A stretch of 64,000 bases of DNA, from positions 186,001-250,000 of the forward strand of contig NZ_JABAHZ010000006.1 in assembly GCF_012641265.1 (NCBI RefSeq), written 5' to 3'. The first letter of the stretch is position 1, and every line of letters starts with the position of its first letter. The notes under the pieces are model-generated. The model made no database searches. It saw nothing but the letters and a program-made list of their open reading frames with translations, and was not told the origin of the DNA. Shown piece by piece: positions 24,724-34,558 of the stretch. The DNA is from Chitinophaga eiseniae (GTDB lineage Bacteria > Bacteroidota > Bacteroidia > Chitinophagales > Chitinophagaceae). The position numbers and the translations under genes are program-made.

Positions 24724-25428
24724 CAACACTACTTCCTGCACACGGGAGAAAATCATATCTTCTACCCCCGCTACTTTTAACCCGATACGGGCGAATACAG
24801 ACTTCTGTGCAGGCACCACATCTGGTATATCCAGCTGCAAGCTTACGCTAGCCGGGTCTGTAATAGCCGATCCTGGTTTCTCCACGGTCTTGATACTGTT
24901 ACGTCCATCCACAAACTGGTTCTTACAAACATAAAGCGCCACTTTTTCCACATTCCTCGCGTTGGCATCGGTAATAATTTTATCGATGCGGAAGGTGGCG
25001 GTCAGCGAGCGCCCGGTATTGGTGAATTTTGGCGTGCGGATCATATAGTAAGGCATTACTTCTATGTCCTGCTTTATACTGCCGGAAACATTCAGCAGCA
25101 TGGTATCTGTGCCTGTTCCTTTATCGGGTAGGGAGCGGAATGGCCCCTGCGAAGCAGGGATAATCAGTTTATAACTGGCATTAAACAGTAAGGTCGAAAA
25201 ACTGCCATCCTGGCTTACATTCACATTTATTGCCGTACTTTTTCCCCACCCGGGCTCCCACAGTTCAAAATACACGTCGTTGTAACTTACATTCACGGGT
25301 TCCCCCTGGTATACCAATTTCCCGCTGAAAGTGCTGGAGGGCGCCGGGTAGTTATCTTTCTTACAGGAAGCGATACCTGCCACTAACGCAACAAACAGTA
25401 TGCTTCTAACTATTATCTTCATCTTCAT
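24721..25428 (-). CDS. DUF3823 surface lipoprotein of the SusC/D operon
   Basis: A 235-residue lipoprotein with signal peptide and lipobox LVAGIASC followed by KKD. The body is two beta-sandwich units, the first starting FSGKLVYQGEPVNVSYNDVYFELWEPGW and the second near YYMIRTPKFTNTGRSLTATF. This matches DUF3823, a family encoded right after susD in many utilisation loci and thought to be a cell-surface glycan-binding (SGBP-like) protein. It is the last gene of the minus-strand operon, 5 bases after susD. The precise ligand is unknown. Confidence 0.75.
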   Translation of the reverse strand: MKMKIIVRSILFVALVAGIASCKKDNYPAPSSTFSGKLVYQGEPVNVSYNDVYFELWEPGWGKSTAINVNVSQDGSFSTLLFNASYKLIIPASQGPFRSLPDKGTGTDTMLLNVSGSIKQDIEVMPYYMIRTPKFTNTGRSLTATFRIDKIITDANARNVEKVALYVCKNQFVDGRNSIKTVEKPGSAITDPASVSLQLDIPDVVPAQKSVFARIGLKVAGVEDMIFSRVQEVVL

Positions 25429-25433
25429 TTGTT

Positions 25434-27386
25434 TTATTGGTTAGGATTCTTTACTATCTTAGGATTATTACTACGAATATCATCCCCAATGGAGCTATAG
25501 TAATTTCCCATCCGGAATTTATGAGCGGAAGTAACCGCCCCGGGCAGTACTTGTTTAAAGATATACTTCCCATTATTCGGGCCTCCCGGATCATACACTT
25601 TATATGGCCATAACGCAAATACGCGGGTACTTATAGCTTCCGGATCGCCGGTGTTGGTAGTAAGTGGTACGCTTTCCCCATTCCATACTTTATGGGCCAG
25701 GCGCCAGCGTTTCATATCCCAGAACTCATGCCCTTCAAAGGCCAGCTCTACTTTCCTTTCATGTACAATGCGGCCAAAGGTAATATCGCCGGGTGTAAGC
25801 GGGATAGTAAATCCAGCCCGTTCCCTCACCTGGTTGATATAACCGGCGGCAACGTCTGCCTGCCCCAGTTCAAATGCGGCTTCTGCGGCATTCAGCAATA
25901 CTTCTGCATACCGGTAACGGATCCACCATACCTCGCTCTGGGTACCAATACGACCCGAACCTACAGTAGGATCCATATACTTCCTGACAATAAAACCAGA
26001 TTGGGCGCTGAACTCCAGGTTGTTTACCGGGCCGTCATATCCTACTACCTGCACATCTGGTCCGTTAGGCTCCAGTTTACCTTTTGCGCCGAAGTTATCC
26101 CCGGTTACGATGCTGCCGTTATTACGGATGTATCCTGCCCAGATATCTACCGGTTTGTCTTTAAATGATGACCCGGGCAGTATAACGGTAGCGGCTAAAC
26201 GCGGATCCCTATTGGCAAACAAGTCCTGCGGATCGCTGTAGTACCTATAGCCACCGCCGGGAGCATTGATGGGCAATGGTGCGAAGGTATTATCCAGCAG
26301 TTCGAACGACTGCACCAGGTTGAGCGAAGGATTGAGGCGCCCACCCTGCTGCTCCTCGGCATTGGAACGGGGCTGGCTCCACAACGTCCATCCCTGTACC
26401 CTGCCGCTTTGCAGCTTGTAGTCTTTCGCAAAAATTACTTCCGGGTTAGCACCTTTGTCTATAAACAGACTGATAAAGTTCTGTGTCAGGTTATCGCTGT
26501 TTTTCTTGTACAGCGAATAGCTACCACTGTTGATCAGCTCCTGGGCTGTTTTCAGTGCAATAGCATAGTAGGCATTGGCTTTGGCAGCAGGAATACCAAC
26601 CTCGCCGCCGGGCAGCGACACTTCCGGTGTGGTAGCGCCATACTTTGCAATGGAGGCAGCATACAGGGCTGCCCTGGTTTTGGTAGCCAGCGCCAGACCC
26701 ACTGTTACCCTCGTTTTGCTGATCGGGCTGGAAGGAACATATTTCCTCACGGTATCCATCTCACTAAGTACAAAATCATAAATATCAGACTCCTTTGCCC
26801 TGGCATGCTGCAGGTAGGCAGGATCTCCCTTATAATCATACTGTAATGGTTCCAGGATCAATGGTACGCCACCCAGCCTTTTCACCTCTTCGAAATACAC
26901 CACCGCTCTCAGGTACCGCGCTTCTGCAACGAAGCGGTCTTTTACGTCCTGCTTCAGCTTTACGGAAGTAGCGCATTTGGCAATAAAAGTATTCAGCTCG
27001 CGGATGTAAGCATAATCCCAGTAAGTAATCTCACCACGGTCCTTTACCATCATACCTGGAAACACATAATCATACTGACTGGCTCCATGCCGCCAGTACT
27101 GGCCATTTTCAGAGGCGAAGGCTTCATCAAAACGGGCAAACTCCGCCCAGTTATCAATAGTTTGGGTTACCATGGATGGGATAGGAGAATTATTATAATC
27201 GGTCTGACGATCGGGGTAACGATCGTATAAATCAGCCAGCACCGACAATATCAACCCTTCATCATTCCACAACTGCTCGTCCTGCAACACATCTGTGGGC
27301 GGTACGTTCAGGAATTCTTTATCCTTATTGCACCCTGCATTTAATACGAGTACGACCAGTCCTATATATAGCAAACTCTTTTTCAT
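25434..27386 (-). CDS. susD: RagB/SusD family nutrient-binding lipoprotein
   Basis: A 650-residue SusD homologue with a lipoprotein signal (LVVLVLNAGC then NKDKEF). It has the N-terminal TPR-containing SusD-like domain (FLNVPPTDVLQDEQLWNDEG, VKDRFVAEARYLRAVVYFEEVKRLGGVPLI) and the conserved C-terminal end (WWIRYRYAEVLLNAAEAAFELGQ, INQVRERAG, VHERKVELAFEGHEFWDMKRWR). It forms the lid of the SusC barrel at the cell surface and captures the oligosaccharide. It is in the usual position, 19 bases after susC. At 650 residues it is somewhat long for the family. Confidence 0.95.
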   Translation of the reverse strand: MKKSLLYIGLVVLVLNAGCNKDKEFLNVPPTDVLQDEQLWNDEGLILSVLADLYDRYPDRQTDYNNSPIPSMVTQTIDNWAEFARFDEAFASENGQYWRHGASQYDYVFPGMMVKDRGEITYWDYAYIRELNTFIAKCATSVKLKQDVKDRFVAEARYLRAVVYFEEVKRLGGVPLILEPLQYDYKGDPAYLQHARAKESDIYDFVLSEMDTVRKYVPSSPISKTRVTVGLALATKTRAALYAASIAKYGATTPEVSLPGGEVGIPAAKANAYYAIALKTAQELINSGSYSLYKKNSDNLTQNFISLFIDKGANPEVIFAKDYKLQSGRVQGWTLWSQPRSNAEEQQGGRLNPSLNLVQSFELLDNTFAPLPINAPGGGYRYYSDPQDLFANRDPRLAATVILPGSSFKDKPVDIWAGYIRNNGSIVTGDNFGAKGKLEPNGPDVQVVGYDGPVNNLEFSAQSGFIVRKYMDPTVGSGRIGTQSEVWWIRYRYAEVLLNAAEAAFELGQADVAAGYINQVRERAGFTIPLTPGDITFGRIVHERKVELAFEGHEFWDMKRWRLAHKVWNGESVPLTTNTGDPEAISTRVFALWPYKVYDPGGPNNGKYIFKQVLPGAVTSAHKFRMGNYYSSIGDDIRSNNPKIVKNPNQ

Positions 27387-27405
27387 AACTCATTTTATTT
27401 ATTAC

Positions 27406-30400
27406 TTAGAAAGTAAGGTTCAGGCCCACGTTGATCAACTTATTCTGCGGATACTGTAACCCGTTTTCATCTGCAATCTCAGGCTCTATACCCAGGGATT
27501 TCACGTTGTCTATTGAAAACAGGTTATAGGTATTCACATACACCCTGGTCTTCTTGATTTTTACCCTGTCCAGTAAGTTCTGTGGCAGCGTGTATCCCAG
27601 CTCCAGTGTTCTTAATCTCACATAACGCACATTGTGCAACCAGAAGGTAGACGGCTTGTTGTAGTTGCTGTGGTCGCCGCGGTTAAAACGCAATGGAGGG
27701 TTCTTCCCGGGGATCCATTTACTGTTCACATCAAAAGGATCTTCGCGGTGCCAGCGATCGTCGTAGAACTGACGGAGCAGGTTACCACCATTCTGGAAGG
27801 GCCAGCGCATTTCCCAGTTCTGGTTGTAGGAATACATAGCGCCACCGGAGAAATCGGCTGCAAAGTCGAAACCGTTCCATCTTACGCCCAGGTTAAAGCC
27901 AAAGTTAACCGTAGGGTTGCCAGTGGTTTGATAACCAATGGGGCGCATATCCCGGTCGTCGATCACATTATCGCCATTCACGTCTTTGTAAATAATATCG
28001 CCGGGCAACAGGGTTTTATTTCCCTGGCCATCTATGTTAACGGGGTACTTACTGATCTGTTCCGGCGACTGAAACTGCCCGATGGCCTCATATCCCCAGT
28101 AAATATTACTCCACCTGTTTTCCTGGGAATTCCGGTAATGATCCCATGAGTTGCCCCACACGGGCTTATAAGACTCCAGGAAACGGCTCCTGGAATAAGA
28201 CACGTTACCACCTACTACAAAATTTACTTTCCTGATATTAGAGGTGTAGGCAATGGAAAACTCGCCTCCTTTCTGGGCATCGCTGTTTACGTTTTCATCC
28301 GGCAGGTTGTAGCCAATTTCGCTGGGCACCAGCACATCGTACTTGCGGCCACGCAGCCCGGAACGCTTACGGTTAAACCAGTCGATCGAGCCATATACTT
28401 TACCATTCCACAGCTGGTAGTCTATACCTATATCCGCAATCTTACTTACAAACCACGACAGGCGGTTATTAGGCACCCCTTTATCGCGGGAACCCCTGAT
28501 CACGGTACCATCCAGTATAACGGTAGAAGTACCGTAGGTATAACCCGGCATATAGTCATACGCGCCTATGCCAATATCATCATCACCCAGTTCACCATAG
28601 GAAGCGCGGAGTTTCAATTCTGTCAGTACGGAACTGCCACCCATCCAGCGTTTGAAGAAGGGCTCCTCTGTTAGCCGCCATCCGGCAGAAACAGAAGGAA
28701 AGAAACCCCATCTTTTATCCGGCGAAAACTTCCAGGAACCGTCATAACGGCCGGCGAGTTCCAGGAAATACTTATCGCTGAATGCGTAGTTGAAGCGGCC
28801 TATATAACCCACACGGGCTTCGCTCCAGTCTTTGTCGTTATAGGTGTCCATATCGGAAAACTGCAGCAATGGCAACAGGTTGCTCTTCGGTACTGCATGT
28901 ACCCATACATCCAGCTCCCGGCGCTTGATGCGTTCAGACACAACGGTAGCACCGATGGCGTGCCTGCCGAAAGTATTGTTATAGTTAATTTGTCCCTGCA
29001 CTACGTTTTCCAATACTTTGTGTGTTCCTCTCTCCCGCCACGGGTTGGAGCTTCCGCCCGTGCGCAGGTAGGTATCTGTTTGCGGCTGATACGTATAGGT
29101 ATCGTACGTATATTCGTGTCCGTTCATCAGCTTATCTGCAAAGTAGTACGAGTACATACCTTTCAGCGTAAGTCCTTTAATAGGTGTTTCATAAGACGCG
29201 TTGAAGTTGGTTTGCAACACCCGCCAGTCTTCTGTCCAGTAGCCGGAGATGGCTTTGGTTTGCACGGCCCAGTTCTCTGTATTATGACCTATATCATTCG
29301 GGTAAAGCGGGTTGTCGTTGGCGTAAGGCCGCTCTGTAGGGCGGTTGCGGAATAAGGCGAAACGCGGCGCCCAATAGTCATCACCGCCAGGTACGCCGGG
29401 ATTGTCTCTTTCTTCAATGCGTCCATTGATCTGCACGCCAACTTTGATCCGCTTGGCTACCTTGGCATCCACATTACTTTGTATGTTGGTACGGTTGAAG
29501 TCGAACTCTCTTCCCAGCACCGATTTCTGATCCAGGCGGGTAACGGACAAATAGTAGTTAATATTTTCCGTTCCCCCGGTGGCATTTACATTTACAGAAT
29601 ATTGGGGCGCATTTTTCTTGATGATGAAATCATACCAGTCGAAGCTGCGGTAACCTTTTTCTGTGCCGGCTTTCCACTTATCCAGTTCAGCCTGGGTGAT
29701 GTCGGTATGCGGATTTTCTGCATTCATTTCTGCGTCGGCCTTGGCCAGCATCCACTCATAAGCGTTTACTGTTTTTGGGAAACGCGACCAGTTTTGCCAT
29801 CCCGTGTAGGCGTCTACGTTAATGGTGTTGCTGCCGGCCTTTCCTCTTTTAGTGGTGACCACTACCACCCCATTAGCTGCTCTCACCCCGTAGATAGCCG
29901 CAGAAGCGTCTTTCAGCACAGAAATACTTTCAATGTCATTGGGGGAGATGTTGTTAAACTGACCGGCATCCTTCTGGATACCGTCAATCACATATAATAC
30001 ATTCCCAAAGTTACGCACCTGGATATTGGCGCTGGCGCCGGGGCGGCCGTCGGGCATACGAAAACTCACGCCGGGTATTTTACCTGCCAGTGTAGCGCTC
30101 ACGGTGGAAGCATGTACCCGTTCCAGGTCTTTGCTGGTAACGCCGGAAATGGCGCCTGTCACCGATTCTTTTTTCTGGGTACCATATCCCACCACAATCA
30201 CTTCTCCTAATCCTTTACTATCTGTTTCCAGTTTTACATGCTGTACATTTTTGTCGCCTGCGGACATTTCCTGTTTGACGTAACCTACGTAGGAAAATAC
30301 CAGTATCGCATTTTTGTCGGGCACCGACAGGCTGAAAGCGCCATTAGCATCGGTGGAAGTGCCTTTGGACGTGCCTTTCACGCTTACTGTAACGCCGACC

Positions 30401-30564
30401 AGGGCCATGCCCTTGTCATCTGTTACTTTACCGGAAACAATGATATCTGCCGGAGCAGCGTGGCCCATAAGGGCGCAGAAGAGCAGTAATACCGACAGTA
30501 ACGGGCATAGCCCGGCCAGTATTACATTCCGCATTGGGATGCGGATACGTAATCGCTTTTTCAT
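27406..30564 (-). CDS. susC: SusC/RagA family TonB-linked outer-membrane protein
   Basis: A 1052-residue TonB-dependent transporter that imports oligosaccharides across the outer membrane. After the signal peptide comes a carboxypeptidase-D-like regulatory domain (VSGKVTDDKGMALVGVTVSV to LVFSYVGYVKQE), then the plug with VVGYGTQKKESVTGAISGV and SVLKDASAAIYGVRAANGVV, and the 22-strand barrel ending LINVGLNLTF. There is no N-terminal STN domain. This fits control by the divergent two-component system rather than by an anti-sigma/ECF pair. It lies between GH127 and susD in one operon. Confidence 0.96.
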   Translation of the reverse strand: MKKRLRIRIPMRNVILAGLCPLLSVLLLFCALMGHAAPADIIVSGKVTDDKGMALVGVTVSVKGTSKGTSTDANGAFSLSVPDKNAILVFSYVGYVKQEMSAGDKNVQHVKLETDSKGLGEVIVVGYGTQKKESVTGAISGVTSKDLERVHASTVSATLAGKIPGVSFRMPDGRPGASANIQVRNFGNVLYVIDGIQKDAGQFNNISPNDIESISVLKDASAAIYGVRAANGVVVVTTKRGKAGSNTINVDAYTGWQNWSRFPKTVNAYEWMLAKADAEMNAENPHTDITQAELDKWKAGTEKGYRSFDWYDFIIKKNAPQYSVNVNATGGTENINYYLSVTRLDQKSVLGREFDFNRTNIQSNVDAKVAKRIKVGVQINGRIEERDNPGVPGGDDYWAPRFALFRNRPTERPYANDNPLYPNDIGHNTENWAVQTKAISGYWTEDWRVLQTNFNASYETPIKGLTLKGMYSYYFADKLMNGHEYTYDTYTYQPQTDTYLRTGGSSNPWRERGTHKVLENVVQGQINYNNTFGRHAIGATVVSERIKRRELDVWVHAVPKSNLLPLLQFSDMDTYNDKDWSEARVGYIGRFNYAFSDKYFLELAGRYDGSWKFSPDKRWGFFPSVSAGWRLTEEPFFKRWMGGSSVLTELKLRASYGELGDDDIGIGAYDYMPGYTYGTSTVILDGTVIRGSRDKGVPNNRLSWFVSKIADIGIDYQLWNGKVYGSIDWFNRKRSGLRGRKYDVLVPSEIGYNLPDENVNSDAQKGGEFSIAYTSNIRKVNFVVGGNVSYSRSRFLESYKPVWGNSWDHYRNSQENRWSNIYWGYEAIGQFQSPEQISKYPVNIDGQGNKTLLPGDIIYKDVNGDNVIDDRDMRPIGYQTTGNPTVNFGFNLGVRWNGFDFAADFSGGAMYSYNQNWEMRWPFQNGGNLLRQFYDDRWHREDPFDVNSKWIPGKNPPLRFNRGDHSNYNKPSTFWLHNVRYVRLRTLELGYTLPQNLLDRVKIKKTRVYVNTYNLFSIDNVKSLGIEPEIADENGLQYPQNKLINVGLNLTF

Positions 30565-30590
30565 AACATTATTTTTGTGTGGTTTATTGG

Positions 30591-30617
30591 ACTATCAGTT
30601 TTTCATAACTGTCAGTT
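30591..30617 (-). repeat. Short direct repeat in the susC leader
   Basis: ACTATCAGTT (30591-30600) and ACTGTCAGTT (30608-30617) differ at one position and are 17 bases apart, in the 73-base gap between GH127 and susC. It may be a regulator or RNA element; nothing else supports it. Confidence 0.25.
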
Positions 30618-30637
30618 TTGGTTGATCTTTCAAATAA

Positions 30638-32692
30638 TTACTTTACAACGGGAAATGCTACGATTCTTACCTTGGTACATCCATACGGTACCAGGCTGAT
30701 GGTTTCTTCCTGCTCGTTTACACGGCCTTTATAAATACCATTTCTATCTGTTACGGGTTGTGGCGCTACATCATCTACCAGCTTCCATTCCGGGATCTTT
30801 TTCCCGGTAGCGGTAATCGTTACAGGGGCATGCTCCAGGTTCCAGACAAACTGGTCAGTTACCGGTTGCACCTGCGTTATTTTCAGGTATTGTGCGGGTG
30901 ATTGAATAATTTTTTCCGGAAGTCCGTAGTTCCAGTCACCGGTAGGATAGACACTGAAATAATCACCTTCTGCATCATCATGTCCTTTTTCCCAGCGTTC
31001 TCCTACCTTTAACGCATATACGATAGGACCTCTTTCCACGGCGCGTGAATTACGACCCCAATTGGAAGTGCGCAGCTGCATAGGTAGTTGCAGGGTTACC
31101 TGGTCGCCATTGCGCCAGTTGCGCTCCAGGGTAATTACCTGGCCGCCTTTTTCACTGCGTATTTTCTCACCGTTGATCATCACTACCGCTTCTTCACACC
31201 AGGCGGGGATGCGCAGTTGTAAAGGGAATGCTACTGCCTGTGACATTGCCAGGTCAAAACGCACCTGCTCATCAAACGGGTAAGCGGTTATTTCTTTAAT
31301 CGTTACCGCGGTATTTGTTTTTCCTACTTTGGCGGTTACTTCATTGGGACTGTAAGTGAGTGCAGCCAGGCCATTGCCGGCGGTGCTATACCACAGGTGG
31401 GAAGCGAATTTCGTCCAGCCCTGGTGCATGTTGGCGAGGCAGCAGGTATAACCGCTTCTCATCCCCAGCACATTATTCATTTCCCGGTCAAACGGCAGGG
31501 AAAAATTAAATACTCCCCTTTTGATATTCACCTGGTTGGCCATCTGGAAATACTGCTTATTGTTGTAGTCGTCGGTGGTTTGCGTAGGCAGGGCATTAAA
31601 GGTCATTCGCTCCAGCGCGTCCATATAAACGGGATCGCCGGTGATACCGATAATTTCTTCCAGAGAGAACATAGATTCTACGATGGCGCATAGCTCAGTT
31701 CCCTGCGTAGGGGCGTTACCGTGCAGATCTTCATCAGCAGAAAAAATGCCCATCGGCAGTCCATGCAGGTGCATCAGGTCGGCGAAACCGGTGTGCAGGT
31801 CCTGCAGGTATTTCTTGTTGCCGGTACGTTGATAATCCAGCGCGGGCACTTTAAGTCCCATTCCCACATTTACACCGTGCCGGCGCATCCAGTGCTGGTC
31901 GTTCTGTTGGGCGGCGGCGTCTATTACCCAGCTGCGGTTGCCCAGCCAGTCGCTCCAGGCAAACGCCTGCGATTGCAGCAGGTTGGCCAGTTCCAGCAGT
32001 TGCTTGTCTTTAGTGATCCCGTATAGCCATTGTGCCATCATCACATTCTCCGATCCCCGGGAAGTAGCCCATTCTGTCCATTTACCCAACGGGCATTTTT
32101 TCAATGCCTGTAGCTGGTAATTAAAGTACCGCGTCATAAAAGATAAAACGCGGGTATCATTTGTCGCCGTATAATATTGTTGCAATACCTTTAGCATCAC
32201 CATCTTCGGCCACCAGTCTTCGCCCTGATCGGCGTTACTCACGTTGATGGTTACACTGCCAGACCGCTCTGCATTGGTAACCGGGCCAAAATACCCGGAA
32301 GGCCGCTGGTGCTGCAGGGTCCAGTCGATATATCTTTTTACTTTCTGTTGCAGGGCCTTGTCGTCCAGCAGGTAAGCCAGGGGCACGGCGCCATCGAGCC
32401 AGTAAGGTGTTTCTTCCCATCCATCCCCTTTTCCGCCGAGCCAGCCATTATCCTGTTTTACTTTATTGTATACTTCATCGAGGTGGCCAGTACTGCCGTC
32501 GCGCATGATTTGCAGCTGATGCCGCAACCATCCCTGGGGCCTGATAGCGCCCAGTGGCAATGGCTGGTACACAGGCACTACAAACGACGAGGTGTCTGCA
32601 CTGGTAACCTGCGGATGCATCGCATCCGCAGGTCTTATTCCCACAGCAAAAACAGAAAGAATCAATAAACCAAACTTCTTTCGTTGTTCCAT
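30638..32692 (-). CDS. GH127 beta-L-arabinofuranosidase-like enzyme (DUF1680)
   Basis: A 684-residue exported enzyme (signal peptide GLLILSVFAVGIRPADA). The N-terminal pattern QPLPLGAIRPQGWLRHQLQ and the (alpha/alpha)6 barrel with GWEETPYWLDGAVPLAYLLDD are typical of DUF1680. The zinc-site residues characteristic of GH127 are present: Glu and Cys in TELCAIVESMFSLEE, and the Cys pair in SGYTCCLANMHQGW, where the second Cys is the proposed nucleophile. Characterised GH127 members release beta-L-arabinofuranose. The gene lies 2 bases after GH2 and 73 bases before susC. Confidence 0.88.
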   Translation of the reverse strand: MEQRKKFGLLILSVFAVGIRPADAMHPQVTSADTSSFVVPVYQPLPLGAIRPQGWLRHQLQIMRDGSTGHLDEVYNKVKQDNGWLGGKGDGWEETPYWLDGAVPLAYLLDDKALQQKVKRYIDWTLQHQRPSGYFGPVTNAERSGSVTINVSNADQGEDWWPKMVMLKVLQQYYTATNDTRVLSFMTRYFNYQLQALKKCPLGKWTEWATSRGSENVMMAQWLYGITKDKQLLELANLLQSQAFAWSDWLGNRSWVIDAAAQQNDQHWMRRHGVNVGMGLKVPALDYQRTGNKKYLQDLHTGFADLMHLHGLPMGIFSADEDLHGNAPTQGTELCAIVESMFSLEEIIGITGDPVYMDALERMTFNALPTQTTDDYNNKQYFQMANQVNIKRGVFNFSLPFDREMNNVLGMRSGYTCCLANMHQGWTKFASHLWYSTAGNGLAALTYSPNEVTAKVGKTNTAVTIKEITAYPFDEQVRFDLAMSQAVAFPLQLRIPAWCEEAVVMINGEKIRSEKGGQVITLERNWRNGDQVTLQLPMQLRTSNWGRNSRAVERGPIVYALKVGERWEKGHDDAEGDYFSVYPTGDWNYGLPEKIIQSPAQYLKITQVQPVTDQFVWNLEHAPVTITATGKKIPEWKLVDDVAPQPVTDRNGIYKGRVNEQEETISLVPYGCTKVRIVAFPVVK

Positions 32693-32694
32693 CG

Positions 32695-34539
32695 TCAGGG
32701 TTTTAAGGTTACCAGTGCTGGGTTATATAATTTCTGATGTACTTGTTTCAGTTGTTCTACCGGCACCTTCTGTACTTTACGGTCGTAGGTCATTAAACCG
32801 TTGATCTCTACTTCCACATCGGTGGTCTGTGTATATACAGCGGCCGATAGTCCTTGTTTGATCAATGTTTCCAGGCGATCAGTAAATCCGCTGTAACGTT
32901 TAAACAGATCGTTGGCATTCTTAAAGCTCTGATAACCCCAGTTATCTTTTTGTTGCCATACGTGCCCATCTACCGGCAATCCCAGTCCCCCGAATTCTCC
33001 CAGCACAATAGCGCGCTTGTCGCCATAAACAGCCGGATCCGGCATGGCTGGCTCAGGGTAGTTATGCAGGTCGATGATAGGCCCTACGGGGTAAAAGTTA
33101 CCACCGCTGGCGGTATTCACCAGGCGGGAAGGATCTTTCTGCATAGTCCACTGGGCAATATCCATCGTTTTAAACTGGCCCCATGCTTCGTTGAATGGCG
33201 TCCATACTACGATAGACGGGTAGTTGTATAAATGGTCGATAATAGCATTCCATTCTTTCCGGTAGTAGCCTTCCGATTCGGGTGAGCGATGCTGATCGGT
33301 GGCGCGGTCGACGATGCCGGGACGCGGCTCCCAGCCATTACCCAGGTCGCCGCTGGGCATATCCTGCCATACCAGCATACCTAACAGATCGCAGTAATAA
33401 TACCAGCGGGCCGGTTCTACTTTGATATGTTTACGGATCATGTTAAAGCCCATGGCTTTTGTTTGCACGATATCGTATTTCAGGGCTCCATCTGTAGGCG
33501 CGGTATATAAGCCGTCGGGCCACCAGCCCTGGTCCAGCGGACCAAACTGGAATACAAAGCGGTTATTCAGTAACATGCGCTGGATGCCATTGGCATCTTT
33601 ACCAATAGAGGATTTGCGCATCGCGAAATAACTCTTCACTTCGTCTATTACTTTTCCTTTACGCGTTACCGTTAGTTTGAGATCATACAGGAAAGGCGAT
33701 TCCGGTGACCACAGTTTGGGCGACGCAATCTTCAGTACGGCATTGTCGCCGTTGATCACTTGCTCGGCAACTTTATTGGCGCCGTCGAAAGCGGCCACTG
33801 TTATTATATCACCGGCTTTTGCATTGGCCACATTGGGCGTTACCGTGAGCGTTTGCTGATCAATATCCGGTGTTTGGCGGGTACCGGCAATATAAGTATC
33901 TGCTACGGCTTCTACCCATACGGTTTGCCAGATACCGGTTACAGGCGTATACCAGATGCCTTCTGGTTTTACTACTTGCTTACCTCTTGGCTGCGGACCG
34001 TCATTGGTGGGGTCCCATACCCGCACTACAATGTCTTGTTTGCCTTTTTTAACCAAGGCGGTAATATCCAGTGTAAACGGATCAAAGCCTCCCTCGTGCT
34101 GACCGGCTTCCCGTCCGTTTACATATACGGTAGTACGCCAGTCGGAGGCTCCAAAATGCAGTAATATCTTCTTTCCCTGCATGACGCCGGGTAAGGTAAG
34201 CGAGGTATTGTACCAGAGTTCATTGTCTTTACCTACGTTGCGGCCTACGCCTGACAAAGCCGATTCCACGGCGAAAGGCACCAGTATCTTTCCATCCCAT
34301 GCAGCAGGTTTTTCCTTTCCTTTTGGTTGAATAGCATAATTCCACAGGCCATTCAGGTTTTTCCAGTTGCCTCTTACCAGCTGTGGACGTGGATATTCCG
34401 GCAAAGTAGCGGCAGGTGATACCTGTTCACTCCAGGGCGTGGCAATTTTACCAGCCACCATTTTCCATTCCTGCTGTGCGTTGGCGGTGTTCCAACCCCA
34501 TCCTAAGGCCAGCGCAAAAAATAGGTACGTCTTTTTCAT
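32695..34539 (-). CDS. GH2 family glycoside hydrolase
   Basis: A 614-residue exported GH2 enzyme (signal FFALALGWGWNTANAQ). Domains in order: N-terminal jelly roll (RPQLVRGNWKNLNGLWNYAIQP; GASDWRTTVYVNGREAGQHEGGF), immunoglobulin-like domain, and TIM barrel. The acid/base Glu is in WTPFNEAWGQF (about residue 450) and the nucleophile Glu in VLGEFGGLGLP (about 515). It lacks the long C-terminal domains of LacZ. Activities in this size class include beta-galactosidase, beta-glucuronidase and arabinosidases, and the sequence alone does not choose. It belongs to the operon between GH43 and GH127. Confidence 0.9.
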   Translation of the reverse strand: MKKTYLFFALALGWGWNTANAQQEWKMVAGKIATPWSEQVSPAATLPEYPRPQLVRGNWKNLNGLWNYAIQPKGKEKPAAWDGKILVPFAVESALSGVGRNVGKDNELWYNTSLTLPGVMQGKKILLHFGASDWRTTVYVNGREAGQHEGGFDPFTLDITALVKKGKQDIVVRVWDPTNDGPQPRGKQVVKPEGIWYTPVTGIWQTVWVEAVADTYIAGTRQTPDIDQQTLTVTPNVANAKAGDIITVAAFDGANKVAEQVINGDNAVLKIASPKLWSPESPFLYDLKLTVTRKGKVIDEVKSYFAMRKSSIGKDANGIQRMLLNNRFVFQFGPLDQGWWPDGLYTAPTDGALKYDIVQTKAMGFNMIRKHIKVEPARWYYYCDLLGMLVWQDMPSGDLGNGWEPRPGIVDRATDQHRSPESEGYYRKEWNAIIDHLYNYPSIVVWTPFNEAWGQFKTMDIAQWTMQKDPSRLVNTASGGNFYPVGPIIDLHNYPEPAMPDPAVYGDKRAIVLGEFGGLGLPVDGHVWQQKDNWGYQSFKNANDLFKRYSGFTDRLETLIKQGLSAAVYTQTTDVEVEINGLMTYDRKVQKVPVEQLKQVHQKLYNPALVTLKP

Positions 34540-34558
34540 ATGTATACTTATAGTGATT